Notes: generated by a model from the sequence alone, not told the origin. 62,615 nucleotides of DNA from Burkholderiales bacterium (GCA_016191995.1 JACPVA010000145.1:1-62615); one strand, 5' to 3'; positions 18,790 to 26,901 are shown, counted from the stretch's first letter. Translations and numbers: made by a program.

Positions 18790-19401
18790 TCAGCCGTTCG
18801 GCGGCAGATGACGGCAGGGATCGTCGATCTCGTGCGACTCCCCGACCGGGATCCGCGCGACGGCAGCGTCGCATGCTTGCGACCCTTGCGCCGCAGGGCC
18901 GTCGGCCGCTCGTCGCTGCTCGCGCTGCGCCGCCCGCCGCCCAGCGAAGAACTCGCGCAGCAGCGCGCCGCAGGCGTCGGCCAGCACCCCGCCCTGCACC
19001 GCCGTGTGGTGGTTCAGCCGCGCGTCGGCGAACAGGTCGATGACCGAGCCGGCGGCGCCGGTCTTCGGGTCCGTCGCGCCCCAGACGACGCGCGCGAGCC
19101 GCGCGTGCATCAGCGCCATCGCGCACATCGCGCAGGGTTCCAGCGTCACGTACAGCGTGCAGCCGGGCAGCCGGTAGTTGCCCCGCAGCGTCGCCGCGTG
19201 GCGCAGCGCAACGATCTCGGCGTGCGCGGTCGGGTCGTGGGTCGTGATCGGCCGGTTGTAGCCGGTGGCCAGCAGCTGCGGGCCCTCGGCGCCGTCGCGC
19301 ACGATCACGGCACCGACCGGCACCTCGCCGACGAGCTGGGCGTTGAGCGCCTGGTCGAGTGCGAGGCGCATCGCCCATTCGTCCTGGGCTTGCTGGTCCA
19401 T
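18790..19401 (-). CDS. tadA: tRNA-specific adenosine deaminase
   Basis: TadA converts A34 to inosine in tRNA-Arg(ACG). The zinc site is complete: His60 and catalytic Glu62 in PTAHAEIVAL, Cys90/Cys93 in LEPCAMCAMAL. FFAGRRA ends the usual domain near residue 160. The remaining ~45 residues (to HLPPNG) are not conserved in the family. ATG 19401 gives the expected N-terminus. It is divergent from the BCS1-like ATPase gene. Confidence 0.93.
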   Translation of the reverse strand: MDQQAQDEWAMRLALDQALNAQLVGEVPVGAVIVRDGAEGPQLLATGYNRPITTHDPTAHAEIVALRHAATLRGNYRLPGCTLYVTLEPCAMCAMALMHARLARVVWGATDPKTGAAGSVIDLFADARLNHHTAVQGGVLADACGALLREFFAGRRAAQREQRRAADGPAAQGSQACDAAVARIPVGESHEIDDPCRHLPPNG

Positions 19402-19648
19402 GTTCCGTCGCTGGGTGGGGGGGTCGGCGGCCGGGAAGCCGTCAGCGGGTCGGCGCGTCCGAGCTTCGTCCGCGGCCACGTCGGCCCGGCGATCATCACA
19501 CCGGATCGATCCGCGCGGACTGACCGCGAGCAAGCAAGGGCCCCAATCCAGACGCCCGCCGACGTGCCTCCCTCGATGTCCCGCCTGCATGGCGCGGCAG
19601 CCTACCGGCTCGACAGCGACAATCCCGCACGCCCGATGCCCGACGGCC

Positions 19649-20872
19649 ATGGACTCCCTGCTGCAATCCCCCGCCCTCCAGGCCGCGCTGCTGGCCGCAG
19701 CCGGCGCCATCGCCTTCTGGCTGCGCGACGTGCCCGGGCTCGTCGTCTCGTGGCTGCGACGCTTCGTCATCTCGACGCTCAGCGTCGATTCGCGCGACGA
19801 GTTCCTGTTCTCGGCCCTGGTGGAGTACATGGACGCCCACCCTGCGCTGCGCCAGGTCAACCAGTTCACCGCACGCAGCGTGCGCCGGGGCACGGCCTAC
19901 CAGAGCCTGGAGGAAGACCTGCGTGCCGGCCAGGCGCCGCGCGCCTTTCTGTCGCCCGGCGAGGGGCTGCACATCCTGTGGGTCGACGGGCGCCTGGTCT
20001 GGATGCGGCGCGAGCTGCAGGTCGGCACCAGCGTGTTCGAGCGCATCAGCCTGTCGCACGTCGGGCGTTCCGGCGACTGGCTCGCGGGATTCCTGCAGCG
20101 CGCGATCGACGCGCGCGCCAGCCGGGAGAGCGACACGCTCTCGGTCTTCATCCCCAACCCGTTCCACGGCGGCGACTGGATGCGTGCGCGGCTGGGCTCG
20201 CGGCGGCCGCTCGCCTCCGTCGTGCTGAAGGCCGGGCAGGCCGAGGCGCTGCTGGCCGACCTGCAGCGCTTCTACGGCGCGCGCGATCGCTATGCCGAGT
20301 TGGGAATTCCCTGGCGGCGCGGCTACCTGCTCCACGGGCCGCCGGGCACCGGCAAGACCTCGCTCGTCACTGCGCTGGCGTCGGAGCTGCGGCTGAACGT
20401 CTGCACGCTCAGCCTGGCCTCGCCGGTCGTGACCGACGAGAAGATCCACACGCTGCTGGCCGGCGTGCCGCAGCGATCGCTGCTGCTGATCGAGGACGTG
20501 GACGCCTTTTTCCGCCAGCGCGAGACGGCGCACGCGCAGGTGCGGCTGTCGTTCTCAGGCTTCCTCAACGCGCTCGACGGCGTGGCCACGCAGGAGGGCA
20601 ACGTGCTCTTCATGACCACCAACCACGCCGAGCAGCTGGACCCGGCGCTGATCCGCGCCGGGCGCATCGACGAGCGCGTCGAGCTGGGCCCCTGCGACGA
20701 AGACCAGCTGCGCCGCCTGTTCCTCAAGTTCCGGCCCGACGAGGCCGCCGCGCGCGCCTTCGCCGTCGAGCATGCGGGCCGGGCGATGTCGCCGGCGCAG
20801 GTGCAGGCCGAGCTGATGCGCCGCTTCGGGGCCGGGCATGGTCTGCCGGTGAAGGACGTGCAGGCGGATTGA
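19649..20872 (+). CDS. BCS1-like membrane-anchored AAA ATPase
   Basis: This 407-residue protein has one N-terminal membrane segment (residues ~10-40), a middle domain like the BCS1 N-domain, and an AAA core with Walker [11 protein letters not shown] (230-237), Walker B LLLIEDVDAFF (281-288), sensor MTTNHAEQLDPAL and arginine finger in RAGRIDERVEL. Mitochondrial BCS1 translocates folded Rieske protein; bacterial members have no agreed role. There is no Rieske or cytochrome bc1 gene nearby. ATG 19649 gives the start before the membrane segment. It is an isolated gene. Confidence 0.85.
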   Translation: MDSLLQSPALQAALLAAAGAIAFWLRDVPGLVVSWLRRFVISTLSVDSRDEFLFSALVEYMDAHPALRQVNQFTARSVRRGTAYQSLEEDLRAGQAPRAFLSPGEGLHILWVDGRLVWMRRELQVGTSVFERISLSHVGRSGDWLAGFLQRAIDARASRESDTLSVFIPNPFHGGDWMRARLGSRRPLASVVLKAGQAEALLADLQRFYGARDRYAELGIPWRRGYLLHGPPGTGKTSLVTALASELRLNVCTLSLASPVVTDEKIHTLLAGVPQRSLLLIEDVDAFFRQRETAHAQVRLSFSGFLNALDGVATQEGNVLFMTTNHAEQLDPALIRAGRIDERVELGPCDEDQLRRLFLKFRPDEAAARAFAVEHAGRAMSPAQVQAELMRRFGAGHGLPVKDVQAD

Positions 20873-21279
20873 CGCGCGCGCTGCACGCCCTCGCGATCGG
20901 GCGACGACGCCGGTGCTCGTCACCGGCGACTGCGGGGCCATCGACGGCTCGGCGAGAATCCACGAATGGATTCAGCAACGCTGGCCGCAATCGGCGCTCT
21001 TTCCGGCTGAGGCCGCCGGGCGGTGCCGGACTCGACGGCTTCCCGGTCGGTGGCGAGCTGGCTCGGCCGGCATCGTCGCCGCGTCGACGCTGACCAGAGT
21101 GAGACGGCGGCAGCCCTCCACGACGCTTGGCGACACGGCGCCGTAATTGCAGGCGAGCACCCGATCTCGAGCAACTGCCAGGATCCGAAACTCGCTCGCC
21201 TTCACGACCGGCCTGACCTGGTTCCTCTCGCGCCGCAGGTCCACAAGCCCGTAGTGCGACATCGTCTTCAAGGTGCGCG
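20873..21279. other. Gene-free stretch between the BCS1-like gene and an RND fragment
   Basis: I see no supported gene. An open frame on the - strand (20972-21271) has no recognisable motif and overlaps nothing functional. The right end joins abruptly to the 3' end of a heavy-metal RND pump gene at about 21280, so a rearrangement boundary lies here. Confidence 0.4.
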
Positions 21280-21618
21280 ATCAGCCACTACATCAACCTG
21301 TGTAAGTTCGAGCTGGAGAGCTTCAGTCAGGCGACGATCGTGCGCGGCTCGCTGGAGCGGCTGACGCCTGTGCTGATGACGGCGCTGGTGGCGGCCTTCG
21401 CGTTGACGCCGCTGCTGCTGGCCGCCGACGCGCCGGGCAAGGAGATCCTGCACCCGGTGGCGGTGGTGATCTTCGGTGGCCTGGTCTGCTCGACGCTGCT
21501 CGGCGCCCTGCCCACGCCGATGCTGTTCTGGCTGTTCGGCGAGAAGGCGACGAAGCGGCTGACCCAGCCCGAGCCCAACTCATCCGACGGCGTCGCCGGC
21601 ACCCAGGAAGCCTACTGA
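21280..21618 (+). pseudogene. C-terminal fragment of a CusA/CzcA-type heavy-metal RND pump
   Basis: The frame encodes ISHYINL, then RGSLERLTPVLMTALVAAFA, LTPLLLAADAPGKEILHPVA and VVIFGGLVCSTLLGALPTPM. This is the last ~110 residues of a ~1,040-residue metal-efflux RND transporter, covering its final two membrane helices. The 5' part and the catalytic Asp region are absent. It precedes two genes that also look metal-related, so an efflux operon probably stood here before truncation. Confidence 0.85.
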
Positions 21619-21683
21619 GTTGAAATCAGGCTTGGAGGCGCCGCCTGTTCCAGTGCGCCGCACCCTCGCAGGAGATCGAAGCG

Positions 21684-22058
21684 ATGAAGAAGAAACTGTT
21701 GGCCGTGGTCGCGCTTGGTCTGTCGGTGCTGTCGTTCAACGCAGCGATGGCCCATGGCGGCGCCAAGGCCAAGCATGGCGGTGTTGTCGCCACGGCCAGC
21801 GATCTGGGCTTCGAACTGGTCGGTACACCCACCGGCGCGGCGGTCTATGTCGAGGACCACGGCAAGCCGATGGCACCCACGGGCATGACCGGCAAGCTGA
21901 CCGTACTCAATGGCACCGAGAAGTCGGAGGCCGATCTTGCGGCGGCAGGCGACAAGCTCGAAGCCAAGGGCGTGAAGTTGGCTGCCGGACCGAAGGTTGT
22001 CGCCGCGCTGACGACAGCGGACAAGAAGGTCATCACGGTGCGATTCACGGTCAGGTAA
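21684..22058 (+). CDS. Small periplasmic protein, possibly metal-related
   Basis: This 124-residue protein has a signal peptide cut near residue 23 (SFNAAMA-HGG). The mature N-terminus is HGGAKAKHGGVVATASDLGF, with His-Gly-Gly motifs able to bind metal, followed by a beta-rich domain (FELVGTPTGAAVYVEDHGKP) and Lys-rich segments. I do not recognise the family precisely. It lies between an RND metal-pump fragment and a His-rich transporter, so metal handling is a fair guess. GGAGATCGAAGCG precedes the ATG. Confidence 0.65.
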   Translation: MKKKLLAVVALGLSVLSFNAAMAHGGAKAKHGGVVATASDLGFELVGTPTGAAVYVEDHGKPMAPTGMTGKLTVLNGTEKSEADLAAAGDKLEAKGVKLAAGPKVVAALTTADKKVITVRFTVR

Positions 22059-23114
22059 GTGGTGTCGCACTCCCCGCGCCTTCCCGCCCTCCGGGGCGGC
22101 CTGCTGGCCCTGCTGGCGGCGGTGCTGTTCGGCGTCAGTACGCCGCTGGTTCAGCAGTCCGGCGTCGGGCTCGGCGCGTTCAGTACGGCGGCACTGCTCT
22201 ACGCCGGGGCCGCCGCGGTCGGATTGCTGTCGCGCCAGCGCATCGACCGCGAGGCCCGATTGCAGCGCGCCGACCTGCCGCGGCTGCTGGCGATGGCGGG
22301 CTTTGGCGCCGTGGTCGGCCCGGTAGCACTGGCCTGGGGTCTACAGAACACCAGTGGCACCAGCGCCTCGCTGATGCTGACGCTGGAAGCCCTGTTCACC
22401 GCGATCCTGGCCTGGCGCCTGTACCGCGAGACGATGGACGGCCGCGTCTGGACGGCGATGGCCTTGCTGCTGGCCGGCGGCATGGTGCTGGTGCTCGACC
22501 AGGGACGCGCGGGCGGCGCACAGTTGTGGGGCCTGCTGGCCGTGTTGCTGGCCACGGCCGCCTGGGGCGTGGACAACACTCTGTCTCGCGCCCTCGCGGA
22601 GCGCGACCCAGGGCAGGTGGTGATGGCCAAGGCATTGCTAGGTGCCACCGCGACCTTGCTGCTGGCAGTTCTCTTCGGCGAACCCCTGCCATCCGCCGGA
22701 GCCGCGCTGGCCTTGTTCGCCATTGGCGCCTCGGGCTATGGTCTGAGCCTGCGCTTCTACCTGCTGGCGCAGCGCGCGTTCGGCGCAGCCCGCACCGGGT
22801 CGGTGTTCGCCTTTGCACCCTTCATCGGCGCTGCGTTTGCGGTGGGCTTCAGCGACCGCTCCGCCAGCGGCCTGATGGCGTTGGGCAGCGTGCTGATGCT
22901 GGCCGGCGTGGTGCTGCACCTGGCCGAGTCACATGGACACGAGCACTCCCATGATGCGCAGGAGCACGAGCACGCCCACCGCCACGACGACGGGCATCAC
23001 GACCACGTTCACGATCACGTGCCGGCGGGTGAACATAGCCATCGACACCGGCACGAACCGCTGCGGCATGCGCATCCCCACGTGCCGGACGCGCACCATG
23101 CCCATCGGCACTGA
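22059..23114 (+). CDS. EamA/DMT-family transporter with a His-rich tail
   Basis: This ten-helix drug/metabolite-type exporter has 351 residues with two EamA repeats; motifs include FGVSTPLVQQSGVG, NTSGTSASLMLTLEALFTA and WGVDNTLSRALAERDPG. After the last helix (VVLHLAESHGHEH) comes a ~65-residue tail rich in His and Asp/Glu (e.g. DDGHHDHVHDHVPAGEHSHR). Such tails bind Zn, Ni or Co in cation carriers. The GTG at 22059 directly follows the preceding stop; a second GTG at 22062 could also serve. Substrate unknown; a metal-linked role is inferred. Confidence 0.8.
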   Translation: MVSHSPRLPALRGGLLALLAAVLFGVSTPLVQQSGVGLGAFSTAALLYAGAAAVGLLSRQRIDREARLQRADLPRLLAMAGFGAVVGPVALAWGLQNTSGTSASLMLTLEALFTAILAWRLYRETMDGRVWTAMALLLAGGMVLVLDQGRAGGAQLWGLLAVLLATAAWGVDNTLSRALAERDPGQVVMAKALLGATATLLLAVLFGEPLPSAGAALALFAIGASGYGLSLRFYLLAQRAFGAARTGSVFAFAPFIGAAFAVGFSDRSASGLMALGSVLMLAGVVLHLAESHGHEHSHDAQEHEHAHRHDDGHHDHVHDHVPAGEHSHRHRHEPLRHAHPHVPDAHHAHRH

Positions 23115-23131
23115 CGTTCGGGAACCGCGGC

Positions 23132-23785
23132 CTAAGCCGACGCATGCGCTTCGGCGCGCCGGCGATCACGCAAGACAAGCCATACGATCGTCAGTCCGCT
23201 GAAGAGCAAGGGCCAGTCCTGCGGCACGCCGAGCATGAAGGCGGCGCTGCCGCCCACGAGTGACCAGGCCAGCGGAATGATCAGAAGCCAGCGAGGGACA
23301 GGCGCCGACGTGAGCAGCAGCACGCCGAAGGTGAAGAGCGTCACCGGGCAAGGCGTGATGCCGAACATCGGTTGCGCAGGGTATGCGTGCCCGGTCGCCT
23401 GGCCGAGGAGCGGATAGAGCACCGCCGCGTACGCCACCAGCGCCCAGCCCAACGTCGTCGCGAAGCCCACCGAGCGACCGAAGACCAGTCGCCGCCCGGC
23501 AGCCCCGGCGACGAAGAACAGGATGCCCTGCACCACGAACAGCGCGCCAAAAGCCAGTGCCACCGGGTTGATCGGTGCAAAGAAAAGCCCGTGGTAAGCC
23601 ACGCCTGTCCAGATCCACATCGCCGCGAGCGCGCCGGCCACGAATCTGTGCCCGATGGGTGACGGTCGCAGCAGCGCGGCCACCACGGCCAAGCCGAGCG
23701 CGTAGGCCACGACCTGCACCGGCCAGACGGCAATGTTGTATTCGGCAAAGACACCGAGGAACTGTTCGCGCGTGAAAGGAAGCAT
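23132..23785 (-). CDS. DUF6064-family membrane protein
   Basis: This 217-residue protein begins MLPFTREQFLGVFAEYNIAVW and has about six membrane segments (e.g. VVAYALGLAVVAALL, FGALFVVQGILFFVAGAAG). GITPCPVTLFTFGVLLL is a conserved-looking loop. Length and motifs fit DUF6064, whose function is unknown. It faces the His-rich transporter gene tail to tail with a gap of 17 bases. Confidence 0.8.
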   Translation of the reverse strand: MLPFTREQFLGVFAEYNIAVWPVQVVAYALGLAVVAALLRPSPIGHRFVAGALAAMWIWTGVAYHGLFFAPINPVALAFGALFVVQGILFFVAGAAGRRLVFGRSVGFATTLGWALVAYAAVLYPLLGQATGHAYPAQPMFGITPCPVTLFTFGVLLLTSAPVPRWLLIIPLAWSLVGGSAAFMLGVPQDWPLLFSGLTIVWLVLRDRRRAEAHASA

Positions 23786-23891
23786 GCCGAGGCTCCCGCT
23801 GGCAGCATCGCTCGATGCTACCGGGTCCTGAACGGTTGGCCCCGATGCTCGTCACCTCGAGTCGAAGAAGTCGACCATGGCGTGCGACGGG

Positions 23892-24243
23892 TCACTCCCG
23901 CTCGACCTCGAGGTAGGTGCGGCTGGCGTTGCCCGGGTTCAGTTCGGCCGCGTTCGACAGGTGCAGGAACGGCTTCGCGTCGAACGACCATGACTGACTC
24001 CCCGCTGGCAAACTGACACGGCGCCGCACGGCCTCGACCAGCGGCGCGATGGATGACGGCGGGAACGGCGACACGCTGCTGACGTTGATCTCGCACAGCA
24101 CGAATCGCGGCGCGCCGTCGACCGTCCCCTCGCCCAGCATGAAGTCGCAGTCCCACACACAGCAGCGGCCGCTGTTCGCGCACCAGGCTCACACGCTCGC
24201 GCAGCAGCGTGATCCAGCTCGCCGCCTCTCTCCGCCCGATCAT
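23892..24243 (-). pseudogene. Cj0069-like gene remnant with a frameshift
   Basis: One frame (24243 downward) encodes ASWITLLRERVSLVRE. After a frameshift near 24175-24185 another frame gives CCVWDCDFMLGEG, GAPRFVLCEINVSSVSPFPP and AVRRRVSLP. Together they resemble the C-terminal part of Cj0069-family proteins of unknown function. The N-terminal two-thirds is missing. The residual 88-codon open frame (23892-24158) is unlikely to be functional. Confidence 0.55.
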
Positions 24244-24314
24244 CGATCCTGGGTGCGCGCGGTGAGTCCGACAAGCGCCAGGGGATACGCATGCTCAGCA
24301 GCGACTGTCGCGAG

Positions 24315-24629
24315 CTATGCGGGCGCGCCCTCGCGCGGCGATACCTTGCGAGCAATGTCGTCCCGTGTGGCCAAGGTCTTCAGGTCGTAATCGGCTTGCA
24401 GCGCCAGCCACGATGCCGCGTCGCCGCCGAAGTAACGCGCCAGCCGTTCGGCCGTGTCGGCAGTGATGCCGCGGCGCTCCTTCACGATCTCGTGAATACG
24501 CGTGGCAGGTACTCCGAGCGCCAAGGCCAGGGCGTTCACGCTCAGACTCAACGGCGCCAGATACTCTTCACGCAACACTTCGCCCGGATGCACGGCGCGC
24601 ATTCGGTTCACCGCTCGCCCCATGGCCAC
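24315..24629 (-). CDS. higA: HigA-type antitoxin
   Basis: This 104-residue XRE-type HTH antitoxin reads MRAVHPGEVLREEYLAPLSL, SVNALALALGVPATRIHEIV, ERRGITADTAERLARYFGGD and WLALQADYDLK, the standard HigA pattern. The GTG at 24629 or the ATG at 24623 may serve as start. The partner toxin gene just upstream has an in-frame amber codon, so this antitoxin is probably orphaned. Confidence 0.9.
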   Translation of the reverse strand: MAMGRAVNRMRAVHPGEVLREEYLAPLSLSVNALALALGVPATRIHEIVKERRGITADTAERLARYFGGDAASWLALQADYDLKTLATRDDIARKVSPREGAPA

Positions 24630-24635
24630 ACTCCT

Positions 24636-24914
24636 TCAGTGATAGTCGACGATCTCGACCTGGTCCGGTCCGGTGTCGGTCCACACGAAGCACAGCCGCC
24701 ACTAATCGTCGATGCGGACCCTCCACTGCCCAGCCCGATCACCCCTGAGCGCCTCGAGCCGATTGCCTGGCGGCGAACGCATGAAGTCCAGCGTCGTCGC
24801 CGCATCCAGCATCGCCAGCTTGCGGGTCGCGACCGTCTCGATGGCGCGGAAGCGCTTGGGATGTCTGCCTTCGAACAAGGCCTGCGTATCCTTGCAGCGA
24901 AGACTGCGGATCAT
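24636..24914 (-). pseudogene. higB: HigB toxin gene interrupted by an amber codon
   Basis: The frame begins MIRSLRCKDTQALFEGRHPK and continues LEALRGDRAGQWRVRIDD, then TAG (24702-24704), then WRLCFVWTDTGPDQVEIVDY and a normal stop at 24636. In HigB homologues the interrupted position is usually Gln in (N/D)QWR, so one CAG-to-TAG change explains it. The truncated 70-residue product lacks the C-terminal strand of the RelE-like fold and should be inactive. Confidence 0.88.
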
Positions 24915-24924
24915 GAGCGCATGA

Positions 24925-24943
24925 TATTACGCCACACGTAATA
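24925..24943. promoter_or_regulatory. Palindromic operator upstream of higBA
   Basis: TATTACG and CGTAATA are perfect 7-bp arms around CCACA. The site is 11 bases upstream of the higB start, as expected for HigA autorepression, and sits in an AT-rich patch. Confidence 0.6.
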
Positions 24944-25245
24944 CGATAAGAACGATTGCCATCCGACGCGCGGCGCGCGTCACGACGGCGCGCCGGTGGC
25001 CGCTTGACGGGAGCCGACGTGTACGCCGCGTCGCTGGGAACACGAACGATCCCGTGACCTTCATGCGAAGGCCCCTGTACGGCGCGTGTCCGCCGCAGCC
25101 ACCCGTCTCACCAGTAACGCGCTGCTCGCACGAAAACATCGCCACTGTTAGCGTGCCGAAGCAACGTTCGTCGCCCGCGCCCAAGGCGAAGCGGGATCTG
25201 ATATTCGACGCGATGGCGATATTTGCTGTTCAGTGAAGATCAGGG
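24944..25245. other. Gene-free stretch upstream of higBA
   Basis: Only short low-quality frames are present on either strand and none matches a family I know. It separates higBA from a truncated HigA-like gene. Confidence 0.4.
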
Positions 25246-25422
25246 TCACTCCGGATCGACCGGGCCGAAGCCGTGGTGCTCGTTCTGGTAGTCCTCGATC
25301 AGCGTGACGAGCACGTCGCGCTCCCTCGCCTGTGCGCTGCCCTCCTCGGCCTGGAAGACACTCTCTAGGCGGCGGAAGGCGCGTTGCACATCCTCGTCGT
25401 TGCGGATCGGCTCGATGGTCAT
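25246..25422 (-). CDS. HigA-like antitoxin N-terminal fragment, 58 aa
   Basis: This short frame encodes MTIEPIRNDEDVQRAFRRLE, a run ending ARERDVLVTLIEDYQNEHHG and then FGPVDPE. This is the N-terminal, toxin-binding half of the larger HigA family (usual motif: DVLVTLVEAYE then a Pro/Asp-rich linker and an XRE HTH). The HTH is absent, and no HigB gene adjoins. It may be a relic or a small free-standing antitoxin. The ATG is at 25422. Confidence 0.6.
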   Translation of the reverse strand: MTIEPIRNDEDVQRAFRRLESVFQAEEGSAQARERDVLVTLIEDYQNEHHGFGPVDPE

Positions 25423-25536
25423 TCACGGTCTCCACGTCGATGCGGTCGCACTGCGCGTGCGTCCCGACGAACTTCGCCGAGGCGATGCTTGCCCTGGAAT
25501 GGCGTCACCGCGCTCCACGACCGAGCGCCATGGACA

Positions 25537-25971
25537 TCATTGCGGGGGCGCTGGCGCCACGAACGGGTTCATGACCCTCACTCCAGTGCCTGCGAAGTCC
25601 GCCGAATTGCGCGTGACCACGGTCAGATCGTGCACCAGCGCGGTGGCCGCAATCTGCTTGTCCAGGGCGTGCTCAGGGTTCGGGACTCGGAGCCGCCCCC
25701 ACACCTGTGCGGCGTCTGCGTCGAAGGCGAGCACTTTGTCCGCGTACTGGTCGAGCACGGCGGAGAGCCAGTCCTCCAACAAGCCCGCCTGCTCGGCATC
25801 GCCGCGCAGCCGAATGAGTTCGACGCCACGACGGAGCTCGCCGATCGTGATGACCGACAGATAGACCGGGTCGCCCGCGTTCGCAACGCGATGGAAGAAG
25901 TCGATGACGCCGGGGTTCGCCCGGGACTTCTTGCGGGCTTCGCTGATGACGTTGGTGTCAATCAAATACAC
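25537..25971 (-). CDS. fitB: FitB-type PIN-domain toxin
   Basis: This 144-residue PIN ribonuclease shows YLIDTNVISEARKKSRANPG (Asp; NVISE is the FitB signature), LSVITIGELRRGVELIR (Glu), HALDKQIAATALVHDLTVVT (Asp) and RNSADFAGTGVRVMNPF, all conserved. The start is GTG at 25971, overlapping the antitoxin by 14 bases. It should be active. Confidence 0.9.
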   Translation of the reverse strand: MYLIDTNVISEARKKSRANPGVIDFFHRVANAGDPVYLSVITIGELRRGVELIRLRGDAEQAGLLEDWLSAVLDQYADKVLAFDADAAQVWGRLRVPNPEHALDKQIAATALVHDLTVVTRNSADFAGTGVRVMNPFVAPAPPQ

Positions 25972-26194
25972 GGGGCGCCTTCCCTTCGGACTCGAAGCGC
26001 TCGAAGTCCGCGTCGGTGCCGACGTTGGGAATCGAAGCCAGCAGTTCCGCCAAAGCGCGCTTGCGAGGGCGCACGAGAGCCTCTGCCAGGATTTCCCGAT
26101 GTTCCGCCTCGGCGCTTCGACCGTGGGCGCCAGCGCGCTCTTTGAGCGCCTTGACGAGCGCCTCATCGACACCGCGAACGAGCAAGTCAGGCAT
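25958..26194 (-). CDS. fitA: FitA-type ribbon-helix-helix antitoxin
   Basis: This 78-residue protein reads MPDLLVRGVDEALVKALKER, AGAHGRSAEAEHREILAEAL, with the Arg-Ser-xx-Glu-Glu/His pattern of FitA ribbon-helix-helix antitoxins, then a tail ending FERFESEGKAPRVFD. GGGAGG lies 8 bases before ATG 26194. The palindrome upstream is its likely operator. Confidence 0.9.
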   Translation of the reverse strand: MPDLLVRGVDEALVKALKERAGAHGRSAEAEHREILAEALVRPRKRALAELLASIPNVGTDADFERFESEGKAPRVFD

Positions 26195-26215
26195 GTCGGC
26201 GCCTCCCGGAAAGAA

Positions 26216-26232
26216 TGCTATCAATGATAGCA
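26216..26232. promoter_or_regulatory. Palindromic operator upstream of fitAB
   Basis: TGCTATC and GATAGCA are perfect 7-bp arms around AAT. The site lies 22 bases before the fitA start, in an AT-rich context suited to promoter and operator. Confidence 0.6.
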
Positions 26233-26880
26233 GAACCGATCTCTCACGACCGCCCATCTTGGTGACGTTCACCAGGCGCGATCCGGGCAACGGGCCGCAC
26301 CCGACAACATCACTACGGTGCCGTCCCGTTGTGCGCGCGCTGACCTGCCGGGTGCTTGCCGAAGTCTCGCAACTCTGCCCGCCGCGCAGGCGTCCGACAC
26401 TTTCTCGCGGAATTTCGTATCGACAAGAAAGGACCGGATGCGCGTCCCAGCACCGATCCAAGACCAGGCACAAGGAAACGATCGAGGTGATACCGAACAC
26501 TTCGTGAGGCGCTTCGCCCGTGCGGCGCTCCTTCCCTATCGCAGCTTGCACGCCGCCCGACGCGATGAGGCTGGAGACAGCCTCGACGGGCTGCCTCGTA
26601 CCCTCACTCCCACTCTATGGTCAACAGGCGGGCGCCGCCCATAGGTAGATCGGCCGTTTCGAGGCCCCAGTGGGAACGCGATACCGACAGGCTTACCGTC
26701 GCCATGCTTGCCATCGCTACGGCCCTGTTTTGCCGGTCTGGCCATCAGACCCGGTCAGGACGCCGCGCTTGGGATCACTTGGGATCGAAGCTGGCAACAT
26801 TCGCGGTATAGATCGGCTTGTTCTGCGACCTGATGACGGTAGTTGCGCTTCGGATGACGGTATCGCGACTTCGCCTGACC
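26233..26880. other. Gene-free stretch with guaA-tail copy and direct repeats
   Basis: No gene is supported in this ~650-base region. It contains TCACTCCCACTC at 26604-26615, identical to the last 12 bp of guaA at 30782-30793 and in the same orientation. It also has GATGACGGTA twice (26832-26841 and 26853-26862), 21 bases apart. A small GC hairpin (CCCCGC/GCGGGG, about 26880-26896) could terminate the toxin gene to the right. Confidence 0.4.
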
Positions 26881-26901
26881 CCGCAAAGGGCGGGGCGCGC
26901 G

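Noticed and set aside
24927..25184. An 85-codon - strand frame upstream of higBA.
   Set aside because: It overlaps the higBA operator, has no motif and no ribosome site, and has biased Arg/Gly content like other shadows.
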